64,000 nt of DNA from Bacteroides thetaiotaomicron VPI-5482 (GCF_000011065.1 NC_004663.1:1612001-1676000); one strand, 5' to 3'; counted from the stretch's first letter, positions 1 through 10,622 are shown. The notes: generated by a model not told the origin, from the sequence alone. Translations and numbers: made by a program.

Positions 1-1158
1 ACTTTTCCGTGCAGCCAGCTTACACCGTTTACTTCCTGAGAAGTGTTGCAGGCAAATACCGACATACAGAAACGTTCGCCCTTGTCACCCGGATTGTTAC
101 GTCCAAGATCCATCAGGTCGTCCCAGCTGATACCCATTCTAGCAGGATAACCACCCATGTACTTACCGAACAAACCTTCGTCGAAGTAGTCGTGACCGGC
201 AGGAACCGGAGTATGAACTGTATAAAGAGAAGAAGCGCGAACCAGCTCGATAGACTGATCGAATGTCAGTCCGGTAGCTACATAGTCGCAGATACGCTGC
301 ACATTGATCAATGCAGCATGTCCTTCGTTACAATGATAAACATCTTTTTTGATACCCAATGCTTTCAGGGTCAGGATACCACCGATACCCAACAGGATTT
401 CCTGTTTCAGACGGTTTTCCCAGTCGCCACCATAAAGCTGATGAGTAATAGGACGGTCGAACTCGCTGTTCATTTCATTATCTGTATCCAGCAGATACAA
501 AGAAATACGTCCTACATTTACACGCCATACGTTAGCATGTACATAATAATCCAGATAAGGAACATCCACCACCATCGGCTGACCATTCGCATCCATCACA
601 CGGTCGATAGGAAGCTGGCCGAAGTTCTGCGCTTCGTAGTTGGCAATCTGCTGTCCATCCATAGACAACGTCTGAGTAAAGTAACCGTAACGATACAGGA
701 AACCTACCGCACAAAGATCTACATTGCTGTCAGAAGCTTCTTTCAAGTAGTCACCGGCCAATACACCCAGACCACCGGAATATATTTTCAGGACGCTGCT
801 CAAACCATATTCCATGCTGAAATAAGCTACAGACGGACGGGTTTCATCCGGCTTCACATCCATGTAATCTCTGAATTTTGTATAAACATCATTCATTCTC
901 CTCAGAATCACCTTGTCTTTTGCCAACGCTTCCAGCTTCTCATAGCTCATACGTTCCAGCAACAACACAGGGTTCTGGCCACATTCTTTCCAAAGTTCCG
1001 GATCTAGATCTCTAAATAGTTCTGTCGCTTCAAAATTCCATGCCCACCAAATGTTGCGTGAAATCTCGGACAATTTCTCCAACTCAGCCGGGATACGTGA
1101 CTTCACTGTAACCTCTTTCCAGTTCGGAGTATTCACATTACTAACTTTAATTTTCATA
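1..1158 (-). CDS. glgP: Alpha-glucan (glycogen) phosphorylase, GT35, 3' end outside window, frame change near start
   Basis: The protein should release glucose-1-phosphate from glycogen in the cytoplasm. Translation gives the N-terminal half of a bacterial maltodextrin/glycogen phosphorylase: [20 protein letters not shown] near the start, then [36 protein letters not shown], and [12 protein letters not shown]. It runs off the left edge, so the PLP-lysine domain is not seen. The ATG at 1158 opens MKIKVS and then meets TAA at 1138-1140. The conserved protein continues in the +1 frame (VNTPNWKEV), with a possible GTG start at 1136. One extra base near 1140 would explain this. The gene follows glgA by 36 bases, so the two are probably co-transcribed. 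The identity is firm; the true start is not. Confidence 0.88.
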
Positions 1159-1194
1159 ATGTTTTTGTTTACTTATTGATAATAAAATATTTCT

Positions 1195-2856
1195 TTAGCC
1201 TAACTGACGCTTCATGGCATTGCGCAAGGCAATATCATAAGCCTCGTAATAATATTGAATGAAGTGTTTCCACAATGCCTGCTCTGCAACATCTGCCGCA
1301 TGCTTACGGATCTCCTTCACTTCTTTTTCCGACTTATCTGCAAACAGCGTAATCGTATCTTTGATGCCATCCGCCACTTCCGAATCATTATAGTCCGAAC
1401 GATGCAGCACTTCCACTCCATCATTGATGCCATGCTGATTCTTCAGGCTGTTCACCCAAAGGCCAAAACCTGCCAGATCAGTAGTAATGGTAGGCACACG
1501 GAACGCTACACTTTCCAGCGGAGTATATCCCCACGGTTCGTAATAGGAAGCATATACACTCAAATCCTGTCCCAGCAATATATCATAATACTCTTTATTC
1601 AGGATACCATCACGCCCGTCCAGATAGCAAGGCACAAAAATCACCTTTACTTTATCATCGGGACGGTTGCCCATCCCCAGATATTTCAGCATATCCAGCA
1701 CTTGGTCATGCGTCATATTGTGCAGCCAATGAGTGATGAAAGGAACTTCAAGCGGTGTATCAAATTTTTCTTTGCTTTTCAGACGTTCCTGCAAGTCTTC
1801 ACGGGGATCTCCTACCCAACCGGGGACATTGATAAACGCCAATACGTTCTTATGGAGCTTTTTATCCCTGTTCAGACGGTTCAATGACTCCAGGAATACG
1901 TCAATACCCTTGTTCTTGAATTCATATCGACCACTGGTACCGATAATTAACGTATCGTCATCCAGATTTGTTCCCAACAATTTATTGGCTACGTTCAACA
2001 TCAATGAGCGGGCACGTTTACGTTTTCCGGTAAATGTACTGCCTTTAGGTACGAAATCGTCTTCGAAACCGTTCATCAGTACTACGTCTGCCGGTTTGTC
2101 GAGCAATTCCTTGCACTCGTTATTCGTGATTTCACTTACTGTCGTAAAACAGTCTACATAATGCGCCGTCTGCTTCTCAATAGAGTGCTTTGACTGCATA
2201 TTCAGTTCCTGCGCCATCTGGTCACCGTTATAAGCAAACAGATAGTCATACAGCGGCTTATGATTGCCGGCTATCGAACGTCCGATGGAAGTAGCGTGGG
2301 TTGTAAAAATAGTAGCCACTTCGGGGACAGCTTCCTGTACATAAAGTGCTCCCATTCCGGTCATCCATTCATGTGCCTGATATACCACCTTATCCGTTTC
2401 TGTCAGGTTGTAGCGGTAGAAACTCTCTACTACTTTTCCGGCAGCATACGAAAACATCGAAGCCTCGTCGTAATCGCCATAAGCGTGCAACGAGTCTACT
2501 TGAAAACGATTCCACATTTCTGTGTAAATTTCGTTCTTCTGTTCAAAAAAAGGTTGGAAATCAACAAGGATGACAATGGGTTCACCGGGTATATTCCATC
2601 GTCCTACACGGACGGAAAGATGATCGTTTTTGAATGCGTGCTTTTTCCAGTCAGCGCACAGATTATCCGACTCGATGAATAGAGGGTTCTCTTTTCCTTG
2701 CCACACATCAGGACCTATGAAAAAAATTCTGTCGCGGAATTTTTCCTGCAATGTATTCGCCCGTGTCGACAATACGGTGTATATCCCTCCCACTTTATTA
2801 CATACTTCCCAGCTGGACTCGAAGATATAATCGGGGGTTAATAAATCTTTTACCAT
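1195..2856 (-). CDS. glgA: Glycogen synthase, eukaryotic-like GT3 family
   Basis: This cytoplasmic enzyme extends alpha-1,4-glucan from a nucleotide sugar. The protein is 553 residues long. It starts MVKDLLTPDYIFESSWEVCN and has the KVGGIYTV donor-site loop at 21-28, as in fungal and animal GT3 synthases rather than the usual bacterial GT5 enzymes. The GT-B catalytic E-x7-E pair lies near residues 440 and 448 (EPWGYTPLE). The frame stays open upstream to a GTG at 3015, but the ATG at 2856 matches the family N terminus and leaves a short leader below the promoter at 2891. It is followed by glgP, so synthesis and breakdown genes share one transcript. Identity is very likely. Confidence 0.93.
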   Translation of the reverse strand: MVKDLLTPDYIFESSWEVCNKVGGIYTVLSTRANTLQEKFRDRIFFIGPDVWQGKENPLFIESDNLCADWKKHAFKNDHLSVRVGRWNIPGEPIVILVDFQPFFEQKNEIYTEMWNRFQVDSLHAYGDYDEASMFSYAAGKVVESFYRYNLTETDKVVYQAHEWMTGMGALYVQEAVPEVATIFTTHATSIGRSIAGNHKPLYDYLFAYNGDQMAQELNMQSKHSIEKQTAHYVDCFTTVSEITNNECKELLDKPADVVLMNGFEDDFVPKGSTFTGKRKRARSLMLNVANKLLGTNLDDDTLIIGTSGRYEFKNKGIDVFLESLNRLNRDKKLHKNVLAFINVPGWVGDPREDLQERLKSKEKFDTPLEVPFITHWLHNMTHDQVLDMLKYLGMGNRPDDKVKVIFVPCYLDGRDGILNKEYYDILLGQDLSVYASYYEPWGYTPLESVAFRVPTITTDLAGFGLWVNSLKNQHGINDGVEVLHRSDYNDSEVADGIKDTITLFADKSEKEVKEIRKHAADVAEQALWKHFIQYYYEAYDIALRNAMKRQLG

Positions 2857-2890
2857 ATAATATATTAAAACTCTTTTTAGTATGCGAGTG

Positions 2891-2898
2891 CAAAAGTA
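2891..2898 (-). promoter_or_regulatory. -7 element of the glgA promoter
   Basis: On the minus strand this reads TACTTTTG, an exact match to the Bacteroides -7 consensus TAnnTTTG. It lies about 35 bases before the glgA start codon. No clear TTTG was found at the -33 position, so the call rests on the -7 box and its location. Confidence 0.5.
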
Positions 2899-2975
2899 CG
2901 CATTATTCTTTGAAAAATAATACTTTATGCGAAAAATATGAGTTAATAAGAGGAAAGAAAGGTTAGCCCGCCATG

Positions 2976-3023
2976 AAAAAAGAATATCCCCTTGCGAACG
3001 CAAAGCTGCATTCACAAGGGGAT
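2976..3023 (-). terminator. Rho-independent terminator of the V-ATPase operon
   Basis: A nine-pair stem (ATCCCCTTG at 2986-2994 with CAAGGGGAT at 3015-3023) is followed on the minus strand by a run of T (2976-2981). It lies 40 bases after the last V-ATPase gene and before the glgA promoter. Confidence 0.8.
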
Positions 3024-3061
3024 TGAAAGATCTTTATTAAAAATTTTTTTCCTTGAAAAAT

Positions 3062-3532
<471 letters not shown>

Positions 3533-3575
3533 CTATTTTTATTGTTTAATTCTTAACTTGTTATTTCTCAATATT

Positions 3576-5399
3576 CTATTCTAAATTTCTAAAAGGCTTG
3601 TATTCCTTGCCGCCTCCTTCATAACCGGAGTTCTTGAAGAACTCCACGAATGTCAGACGCATCGGGTGAACCATTGCACCAAGCACATTCATAAACATAT
3701 TGATGGCATGACCGATCACAAAGATCAGCACCATTACAATAGGACCTGCTATCACGTTATCCGGACTCATACCTACTGCCAGACTGTTGAACACTCCCGC
3801 CAGAATACCTCCGGAAAGTCCGAGGGCAAACAGACGAACATAGGACAGGACATCCCCCAGCAGACCTGTAGCCATGTTATATGAATCCCATAACCCAAGC
3901 CCGATATTCATAAAGATGTTCTTTCCCGGACTATTATAGAGGAATATCATCGCACCGGAGATACCCAGAATAACCAGATGCACCGTACCTCCCATCGGCA
4001 GCACGTTCGGCAACAAAGCCGAAACAGCCAATGAAACCAACAGGATAATCCATCCGATTGTCGCTACTGCATACTTGAAACCAAATTGAATTGTCTGATT
4101 CACCGCTTTGAGTACCATACCGAACAGAATCTGAATAGCACCCAAGATCAGTGACAACTGGAACATATCGTTGTTGTCCATCAGAACCGCATGTTTCAGA
4201 CGTTGCACGATAGGCCAGTCCAGATCATAAATGTTCGCTCCGAAGAATGTACCTGTCAGCAAACCGCAGAAGAAGGTTGAAACAGCCAGCACTTGTATCA
4301 GCGACAGGATGGACTTCATGGATGGAGTCACCTTCTTTGCCATCAACCGGTATGCCGTAGCTCCGAGGAACAGGAAAAGTCCATATCCGGAATCTCCCAG
4401 ACAGAGCCCGAAGAAAACCATAAAGAACGGGGCAAAGAACGGTGTCAAGTCCAGTTCGTTATACTTCGGAAGCATATACAGTTTACAGATCGGTTCAAAC
4501 CAGGCAAAGAATCCCTTGTTATTCAGCCGAATAGGAACATTATCACCCGGCATCGGATCGGTAATCTCATAATATACATGTGCATCGTTCAGATAAGCCT
4601 CTATCTCTACTTTACTGTAGGCAGGAGCCCATCCTTCAACCAGCATCAGTTTATCACCGGCTGCCTGTTCTGAACTCAATACTACTTTAGAGAATTCAAT
4701 CTGTCCCTGCAATTCCTTCAGAGCTGCTTTCAGGGAAGGTACATCTGTTTCAGAAAGTGCAACCAGTTTCTTTTCGTTCTCTTCAATAGCTTGTTCCGTT
4801 GTATCATACAACGTTTCAAGATGTGCCAGCGAATAAGCGGGAAGTTTGGCCTGTTCTACATCCAGATCTACTTCCTGACCAGCTTTGGTGACGGTCACAA
4901 AGAACACTTTGGAAGAAATACGGTTAATGATCATCGCATTGTATTCCGTCTCCCATTCTTCTTTATAGTTTCCTTCCGAACAGCTATAGAAACCGATCAC
5001 ATAGCCGGCATCTTTCAACTTCCGGACACCTGCCGGATCAAAGTTGCCCCATGCCTGCAATGCCTCCTTTTCCTTGGCATAACCTTGCAGTTGCTGAGAC
5101 AATTTGCCATGCTCTGTCTGCAAAGCATCCACTTCGTCCAATACCTGCAAACCACGAGCGGCAGTTCCTCCTTCCGCTGCAATTACAGCATTCTTCTCAT
5201 GCTTCTGATTTTGAAGCAGTTTCAGAGTAGCTGTCAAGCGGTTTGAAAGGCGGATATTTTCTTGCAGTTCGGTATTGTCGGCGGCACCTTGTTGTTTTTC
5301 CACAATGTGGACCACGCCAAGTTCGCGCAGGCTATTCAGGAATTCTTCGTATTCCTTATGATAAACCAGGAATGTAAGTTTCTTCATTTTTGTAATCAT
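3576..5399 (-). CDS. ntpI: V-type ATPase subunit I (membrane stator, a-type)
   Basis: The subunit forms the ion half-channels against the K ring and anchors the peripheral stalk. Its 607 residues have a cytoplasmic N-terminal half with coiled-coil character (about residues 40-270). A membrane half of about seven helices starts near FFAPFFMVFFGLCLGDSGYG and ends with FVIGHAINMFMNVLGAMVHP, a typical subunit-I motif. The start ATG overlaps the stop of ntpD in an ATGA junction, which supports the chosen start and translational coupling. Identity is secure from the motifs and the operon position. Confidence 0.93.
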   Translation of the reverse strand: MITKMKKLTFLVYHKEYEEFLNSLRELGVVHIVEKQQGAADNTELQENIRLSNRLTATLKLLQNQKHEKNAVIAAEGGTAARGLQVLDEVDALQTEHGKLSQQLQGYAKEKEALQAWGNFDPAGVRKLKDAGYVIGFYSCSEGNYKEEWETEYNAMIINRISSKVFFVTVTKAGQEVDLDVEQAKLPAYSLAHLETLYDTTEQAIEENEKKLVALSETDVPSLKAALKELQGQIEFSKVVLSSEQAAGDKLMLVEGWAPAYSKVEIEAYLNDAHVYYEITDPMPGDNVPIRLNNKGFFAWFEPICKLYMLPKYNELDLTPFFAPFFMVFFGLCLGDSGYGLFLFLGATAYRLMAKKVTPSMKSILSLIQVLAVSTFFCGLLTGTFFGANIYDLDWPIVQRLKHAVLMDNNDMFQLSLILGAIQILFGMVLKAVNQTIQFGFKYAVATIGWIILLVSLAVSALLPNVLPMGGTVHLVILGISGAMIFLYNSPGKNIFMNIGLGLWDSYNMATGLLGDVLSYVRLFALGLSGGILAGVFNSLAVGMSPDNVIAGPIVMVLIFVIGHAINMFMNVLGAMVHPMRLTFVEFFKNSGYEGGGKEYKPFRNLE

Positions 5400-6001
5400 G
5401 CCTCTACCTCCTTCCTTTTTTCCTGATGGGACTTCATGATCTTTTGCGATGATTTCGACAGGTTCTCTTCATCTTCCATAAACCGCTTGATCTTTCGCAA
5501 TGCATCCTGATAGCCCGGTATCTGTACCTTCTCAAAAAGATTCACCTTCTGAGTGGTCTTTTTCCTCGCATGTTCTAGCAGGTTCAGCTTGGCGAGCATA
5601 AACTCACGTTCAATTGCCGTATGAGCAAGTTCCTCCAGCAAATGGATACCGTCGGCATACCATTTGGGAGCATTAAACATACTGTACGGACGTATCTCGA
5701 AATCGATATTTTCGAGTAGCGGTACACGTACACCCGCAATCTTTTTCACGCCAAGATGAACATCATTCACCTTTATCAATGAAGCGTCAAACTCATTCCA
5801 AAGGGCGAACATGGCTTCATAGGCTTGAATTTGTTGTTCGAGCCTATCCTCCAGATCGGCAGCTTCCGTTTTACAGCGTTTCACTTCCATGCGGAGGGCG
5901 CTTTCCTTATTCTTAATGATAGGAAGCGTACGCACCCGCACTTTCAGTTGCTTTTCGAGCTGCTGAAGAGAGGTCTTGTTATATTGAAACTTTATAGCCA
6001 C
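5396..6001 (-). CDS. ntpD: V-type ATPase subunit D (central stalk), GTG start
   Basis: This is the central rotor shaft that links the A3B3 head to the K ring. The 201-residue protein is mostly predicted helix, with the family N terminus AIKFQYNKTSLQQLEKQL and a long C-terminal coiled coil rich in Lys and Glu. The start codon is GTG at 6001. An in-frame TAA lies about 20 bases upstream and no ATG falls between them, so GTG is the only sensible start. The stop overlaps the start of ntpI by ATGA. It follows ntpB by 42 bases. Confidence 0.9.
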   Translation of the reverse strand: MAIKFQYNKTSLQQLEKQLKVRVRTLPIIKNKESALRMEVKRCKTEAADLEDRLEQQIQAYEAMFALWNEFDASLIKVNDVHLGVKKIAGVRVPLLENIDFEIRPYSMFNAPKWYADGIHLLEELAHTAIEREFMLAKLNLLEHARKKTTQKVNLFEKVQIPGYQDALRKIKRFMEDEENLSKSSQKIMKSHQEKRKEVEA

Positions 6002-6043
6002 GTTGTTTTTGCTAATTATTAGTTATAAATTACTAGTTGCTAA

Positions 6044-7369
6044 TTATTCACCTTTCGGCCAGTATTGGTCAACAAGTTCCTTCTTGATATTCACTTCTTC
6101 CGGACGGAAATATTCACCGAACAAGCCCCAGGCCACATCCAGCATTTCAGTAGTATCAAGGTTGACATCAATGGCCAGCAACTGGTTAGAATAGTCCTTC
6201 GCAAAAGCCAACGTACGTTCGTCGTAATTGGTCAGGTCAAAACCGTTTTCCATCTTAGTCTTTGCATTTGCAGCATCGGCATACAGACGTACAGCGGCAT
6301 TCATCACCTGCGGATGGTCTTTACGTGTCTTTTTACCGGTTACCAGCTGTTTCAGACGAGACAATGAACGGAACGGGTCAACAATAACCTTACCGATATC
6401 ACTGTCACGACGCAAGAACAACTGTCCTTCCGTAATATAACCCGTATTATCAGGCACAGCGTGCGTGATATCGCCACCGGACAATGTTGTCACCGCAATA
6501 ATCGTAATAGAACCACCGGAAGGGAACTGTACCGCCTTTTCGTAAATCTTCGCCAAGTCCGAATAGAGCGAACCCGGCATAGAGTCTTTAGACGGAATCT
6601 GGTCCATACGGTTAGATACGATTGCCAACGCATCAGCGTAGCTGGTCATATCAGTTAGCAGTACCAGTACTTTCTCATTATTGTTTACAGCGAAATATTC
6701 AGCCGCGGTCAATGCCATATCCGGAATCAACAAACGTTCTACCGGAGGATTTTCCGTTGTATTCATGAAACTCACAATACGGTCGAGAGCACCGGCATTA
6801 GAGAATACGTTCTTAAAGTACAGGTAGTCATCGTTAGTCATCCCCATACCGCCCAGAATAATCTTATCTGTTTCAGCACGCAATGCCACGTTTGCCATCA
6901 CCTGATTAAAAGGCTGGTCAGGGTCGGCAAAGAACGGAATCTTCTGGCCGGATACCAGTGTATTATTCAAGTCGATGCCGGCAATACCCGTTGCAATCAG
7001 CTCCGACGGTTGTTTACGACGCACCGGATTCACTGACGGACCACCGATTTCCACTTCCTGTCCTTCAATTTCCGGACCTCCGTCAATCGGATCACCGAAA
7101 GCATTGAAGAAACGTCCTGCCAACTGCTCACTCACCTTCAACGTAGGCGATTTGCCGAGGAACACTACTTCAGCGTTGGTAGGAATACCTTCCGTACCTT
7201 CAAATACCTGCAGAGTGACATCGTCACCGGCAATCTTAACCACCTGTGCCAGTTTACCGTTCACAGTGGCAAGCTCGTCATACCCTACTCCTGTCGCTTT
7301 CAGCGAACAAGTAGCCTTGGTAATCTGAGTAATCTTGGTATATATCTTTTGAAAAGCTTTTGTTGCCAT
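6044..7369 (-). CDS. ntpB: V-type ATPase subunit B (regulatory, non-catalytic)
   Basis: This subunit alternates with subunit A in the hexameric head. It has 441 residues and the family core: GRFFNAFGDPIDGGPEIEG, the PVNPVRR-like NPVRRKQPSELIATGIAGID, IPFFADPDQP, and the DMTSYADALAIVSNRMDQIP segment. As expected for a B subunit it has no GxxxxGKT P-loop. The first residues MATKAFQKIYTKI begin at an ATG. It lies 33 bases after ntpA, within the same operon. Confidence 0.95.
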   Translation of the reverse strand: MATKAFQKIYTKITQITKATCSLKATGVGYDELATVNGKLAQVVKIAGDDVTLQVFEGTEGIPTNAEVVFLGKSPTLKVSEQLAGRFFNAFGDPIDGGPEIEGQEVEIGGPSVNPVRRKQPSELIATGIAGIDLNNTLVSGQKIPFFADPDQPFNQVMANVALRAETDKIILGGMGMTNDDYLYFKNVFSNAGALDRIVSFMNTTENPPVERLLIPDMALTAAEYFAVNNNEKVLVLLTDMTSYADALAIVSNRMDQIPSKDSMPGSLYSDLAKIYEKAVQFPSGGSITIIAVTTLSGGDITHAVPDNTGYITEGQLFLRRDSDIGKVIVDPFRSLSRLKQLVTGKKTRKDHPQVMNAAVRLYADAANAKTKMENGFDLTNYDERTLAFAKDYSNQLLAIDVNLDTTEMLDVAWGLFGEYFRPEEVNIKKELVDQYWPKGE

Positions 7370-7402
7370 CTATATATTTACGATTTAGCTATTTACAATT
7401 TA

Positions 7403-9160
7403 CTATTTAACGCTTCTTTCGGCAATCAGTTCTTTTAATTGCTGCTGGAACCCTTCGTACTGCTCTGATTTGAACTTCGAGTAGTTCATCTGCTTACAGA
7501 CATTGATCATTTTCTTGAAGTAATCCATTACTTCATTGAAGTTTTCAAATTCAAATTCTGTATGACAGATATCTATGATCATATTCAGGATAGCTTCCTG
7601 ACGTTCCATCGGAGTTACCGAGTCCACCTCATCAAAGGCATCCTGCTGCAGGATTACGAAGTCGATCAGTTCAGATTTCCAGAAGATAACATGGTATTCT
7701 ACAGGTACACCGTCATCACCCAGAATGTTGATTTGTTCGGCAATTTCTTTACCACGCTGCAAACGGGTTTTAAGCTCATTCACTTTACCGATCCATTCAT
7801 CATTGATATGATCTTTGATATATTCTTCAAATTCCGGATATTCGATATATTTGGAATATGAGTCAATCGGATTCACAGCCGGATAACGTTTCTTGTCGGC
7901 ACGGTCCTGTTCCAGTGCGTAGAAACAACGGGCTACCTTCTTTGTGTTTTCCGTTACAGGCTCCTTCAAGTTACCTCCGGCAGGTGACACCGTACCGATA
8001 AAAGTAATTGAGCCGGTCTCGTCGTTATTCAGTTTTACATAACCTGCACGGCCATAGAAGTTAGAAATAATAGCAGAAATATCCATTGGGAACGCATCCG
8101 GTCCGGGCAATTCTTCCATACGGTTGGACATTTCACGCAATGCCTGTGCCCAACGGGAAGTAGAGTCGGCCATCAGCAATACCTTCAGTCCCATCGAACG
8201 GTAATACTCAGCCAAAGACATTGCTGTATATACAGATGCTTCACGGGCGGCTACCGGCATGTTTGAAGTATTTGCAATAATAATGGTACGCTCCATCAAT
8301 TTGCGTCCTGTATGCGGGTCCACCAATTCCGGGAATTCTGTAAAGATTTCCACTACCTCGTTGGCACGTTCACCACAAGCCGCGATAATTACGATATCCG
8401 CTTCTGCCTGTTTGGAAATAGCATGCTGAAGCACTGTCTTGCCTGTACCGAACGGACCGGGGATAAATCCTGTACCACCTTCTACAATCGGGTTCAGCGT
8501 ATCAATAACACGTACACCGGTCTCCAACAATTTGAAAGGACGCGGTTTTTCTTTATAATTCGTCATAGCCCGTTTCACCGGCCATTTCTGAATCATAGTC
8601 ACCGGAATGTCATTTCCTTCCTCGTCTGTCAGAATAGCAATTGTATCTTCTATTTTATAATCCCCTTCGGGCATAATCGTTTTTACGGTAGCCGTTCCAT
8701 TCATAGTAAACGGAGCCATAATTTTCAGCGGCTGGAAGTTTTCATCCACTTGTCCCAGCCATGCGGAAGCCACCACTTTATCACCGGCGCTCACCATCGG
8801 AACAAAATGCCATATACGTTCTTTATCCAACGGATATGTATATTGTCCTCTTTTCAGGAAAACACCGTCCATCTTGTCAAGGTCGTTTTGCAGACCGTCA
8901 TAGTTTTTCGATAACATACCCGGACCCAAGGTCACTTCAAGCATGTGTCCTGTAAATTCGGCTTCGGCGCCCACCTTCAGTCCACGTGTGCTTTCGAACA
9001 CCTGAACATACACATGCGAACCTACAACCTTAATCACCTCCGCCATCAATCTATCGCCACCGGTAGAGATATAACAAATCTCATTCTGAGCTACCGGGCC
9101 GTCAACGACGAGGGTCACCATGTTGGCAATAACGCCACTAACAGTTCCTTTTGTTGCCAT
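7403..9160 (-). CDS. ntpA: V-type ATPase subunit A (catalytic)
   Basis: This is the catalytic ATPase subunit of the head. It has 585 residues. The P-loop GPFGTGKT is at residues 235-242, preceded by the A-subunit-specific non-homologous region (about 110-200). The DSTSRWAQALREMSNRMEELPGPDAFP segment is present. The order A then B, with DUF2764 and E upstream, matches the operon type seen in Bacteroidetes, spirochaetes and Chlamydia. The complex could hydrolyse ATP to pump ions or run as an ATP synthase; the sequence does not decide the direction. Confidence 0.96.
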   Translation of the reverse strand: MATKGTVSGVIANMVTLVVDGPVAQNEICYISTGGDRLMAEVIKVVGSHVYVQVFESTRGLKVGAEAEFTGHMLEVTLGPGMLSKNYDGLQNDLDKMDGVFLKRGQYTYPLDKERIWHFVPMVSAGDKVVASAWLGQVDENFQPLKIMAPFTMNGTATVKTIMPEGDYKIEDTIAILTDEEGNDIPVTMIQKWPVKRAMTNYKEKPRPFKLLETGVRVIDTLNPIVEGGTGFIPGPFGTGKTVLQHAISKQAEADIVIIAACGERANEVVEIFTEFPELVDPHTGRKLMERTIIIANTSNMPVAAREASVYTAMSLAEYYRSMGLKVLLMADSTSRWAQALREMSNRMEELPGPDAFPMDISAIISNFYGRAGYVKLNNDETGSITFIGTVSPAGGNLKEPVTENTKKVARCFYALEQDRADKKRYPAVNPIDSYSKYIEYPEFEEYIKDHINDEWIGKVNELKTRLQRGKEIAEQINILGDDGVPVEYHVIFWKSELIDFVILQQDAFDEVDSVTPMERQEAILNMIIDICHTEFEFENFNEVMDYFKKMINVCKQMNYSKFKSEQYEGFQQQLKELIAERSVK

Positions 9161-9177
9161 ATATTTTTTTTAATTTA

Positions 9178-10020
9178 TTATCTGAATTCTGCGGGAATCT
9201 GTACCTCATTCTTCAGCGATTCAATAATGCTTCGGAACAATTGATTTCCTCTTTCCTTATCCAATGAAATCCAACGCTCAATCATTTCCAGCTTCAGTAA
9301 GAAAGCGAAAATACGTTCTACAGTGAAATAATCGAAGAAGATAGCATCTTCCATCCAGTTCCACCGCAGAGCATCCAATTTCTTTTCACGTTCCACCAGT
9401 TCCGTAATCTCACTGGTCTTCACCAACGATTCAAAAACATCCACTTCACCGGACAAACCAAAATCGCGGGCACTGGATGTACGCAAAGCTTCGCACACTT
9501 CCGTATTTCCTACAATATGGGAAGCAATATCCCATTTGAATTTACGGGCTGTAAATGCAACAAGAATATTATTAATGTTCAGATTGAATTCAAACCAGGA
9601 AGAGACGAACTTATTTCCGCATTTCATAGCATGTTCATAATACAGAGCAGCCAGATGGTCTTCCTGCAACACTATGCTTTCAGCCGGAGTATTCAGATAG
9701 TCGGAAATAAAAGTAGATAAATAGGAAGGGAATTCTTTAGGACTGATCTCACCGCCTTCTTTCAGAATAGAAATATACTCGGTGAGTTCCGCAGCAGAAT
9801 AGTTTCCCCGTCTGTCTATTTCCGCCTCTTTGTCTTTGAGGAGTTTCAACACGTTGGCATTATCAAACTTCAGATAGAACAGGTCAATCAACTTCTGGTC
9901 TGAAGCAGACAATCCACTGTAGATTTCGGTTTTAAAATCGGCTACTGTATAGCTCAGTTTACTGTCCTCCAGAGTGAGTTCCGGCAAACCGGCTACCAAG
10001 TAATAGTATTTACTACTCAT
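9178..10020 (-). CDS. DUF2764 family protein, likely C-type subunit of the V-ATPase
   Basis: The 280-residue soluble, largely helical protein starts MSSKYYYLVAGLPELTLED, which fits the DUF2764 family found inside V-ATPase operons. No gene for a recognisable subunit C is present in the operon, and this one lies in its place between E and A (11 bases after E and 17 before A). I infer that it forms the collar linking the central stalk to the ring, but the sequence has no motif that proves it. The family call comes from memory of the N-terminal motif and context. Confidence 0.8.
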   Translation of the reverse strand: MSSKYYYLVAGLPELTLEDSKLSYTVADFKTEIYSGLSASDQKLIDLFYLKFDNANVLKLLKDKEAEIDRRGNYSAAELTEYISILKEGGEISPKEFPSYLSTFISDYLNTPAESIVLQEDHLAALYYEHAMKCGNKFVSSWFEFNLNINNILVAFTARKFKWDIASHIVGNTEVCEALRTSSARDFGLSGEVDVFESLVKTSEITELVEREKKLDALRWNWMEDAIFFDYFTVERIFAFLLKLEMIERWISLDKERGNQLFRSIIESLKNEVQIPAEFR

Positions 10021-10031
10021 AGTCGCTTCTT

Positions 10032-10622
10032 TTAAAATAGCATTTCTACCAATTGAGGACGCAAGAACGCTTTGAAGTAATTCATGAATTCTTCTTCTCC
10101 GAAGTTCACCTTATATGAACCGTCCGCCGGAGAAACCGTGAATAAAGTTTTGATACCGTTCACTTGTTCGATCGTCACACCTTTATCCAGCAGAGCTTTT
10201 GCATGAGCTGCGAAATACTTTTTCAGTGATTCAGCGTCAGCCGTTGAGATGACAATAGGTTCATCTACACTCCATTTGGATGCCAGCGCAACGATAAACG
10301 CATTCAGATAATCCTTATCCTGAGCGAAATCCTTCACAGAAGCGGTTATCAACTTGTCAGTGACCATCGTTGCAATCTCGGATTTGAGTGCATTGACAGC
10401 CTGACCGGAAAATAGTTTTAACTCTGATTTTGTATTATCTGCCAGTTCATCAGCAGATTTACGAGAGGCAGCAACAATTGAGTCAGCTTCTTTACGAGCA
10501 TCTTCAATAATCTTCTTTGCTTCTTCCTGAGCATTCGCGATAAGTCTCTGCGCTTCCTCGTTTCCCTTTTCCACGCCTTCACGATAAATCTTATCGGTCA
10601 ACTCTTGAATTTTGTTTTCCAT
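10032..10622 (-). CDS. ntpE: V-type ATPase subunit E (peripheral stalk)
   Basis: This subunit is part of the peripheral stator stalk. The 196-residue protein starts MENKIQELTDKIYREGVEKG. It has a long charged N-terminal coiled coil rich in Glu, Ala and Lys (about residues 1-85) and a C-terminal globular part, as in E subunits. The frame is open further upstream, but the ATG at 10622 gives the family N terminus. It is the first gene of the operon. No G or F subunit gene is seen in the operon. Confidence 0.85.
   Translation of the reverse strand: MENKIQELTDKIYREGVEKGNEEAQRLIANAQEEAKKIIEDARKEADSIVAASRKSADELADNTKSELKLFSGQAVNALKSEIATMVTDKLITASVKDFAQDKDYLNAFIVALASKWSVDEPIVISTADAESLKKYFAAHAKALLDKGVTIEQVNGIKTLFTVSPADGSYKVNFGEEEFMNYFKAFLRPQLVEMLF

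Noticed and set aside
9..1007. Long plus-strand open frame opposite glgP
   Set aside because: It is antisense to clear phosphorylase sequence, and its translation shows no family motif. Such shadows are common opposite conserved genes.
2857..3015. Upstream extension of glycogen synthase to a GTG at 3015
   Set aside because: The extension would cover the promoter box and the V-ATPase terminator hairpin; the ATG at 2856 matches the family start.
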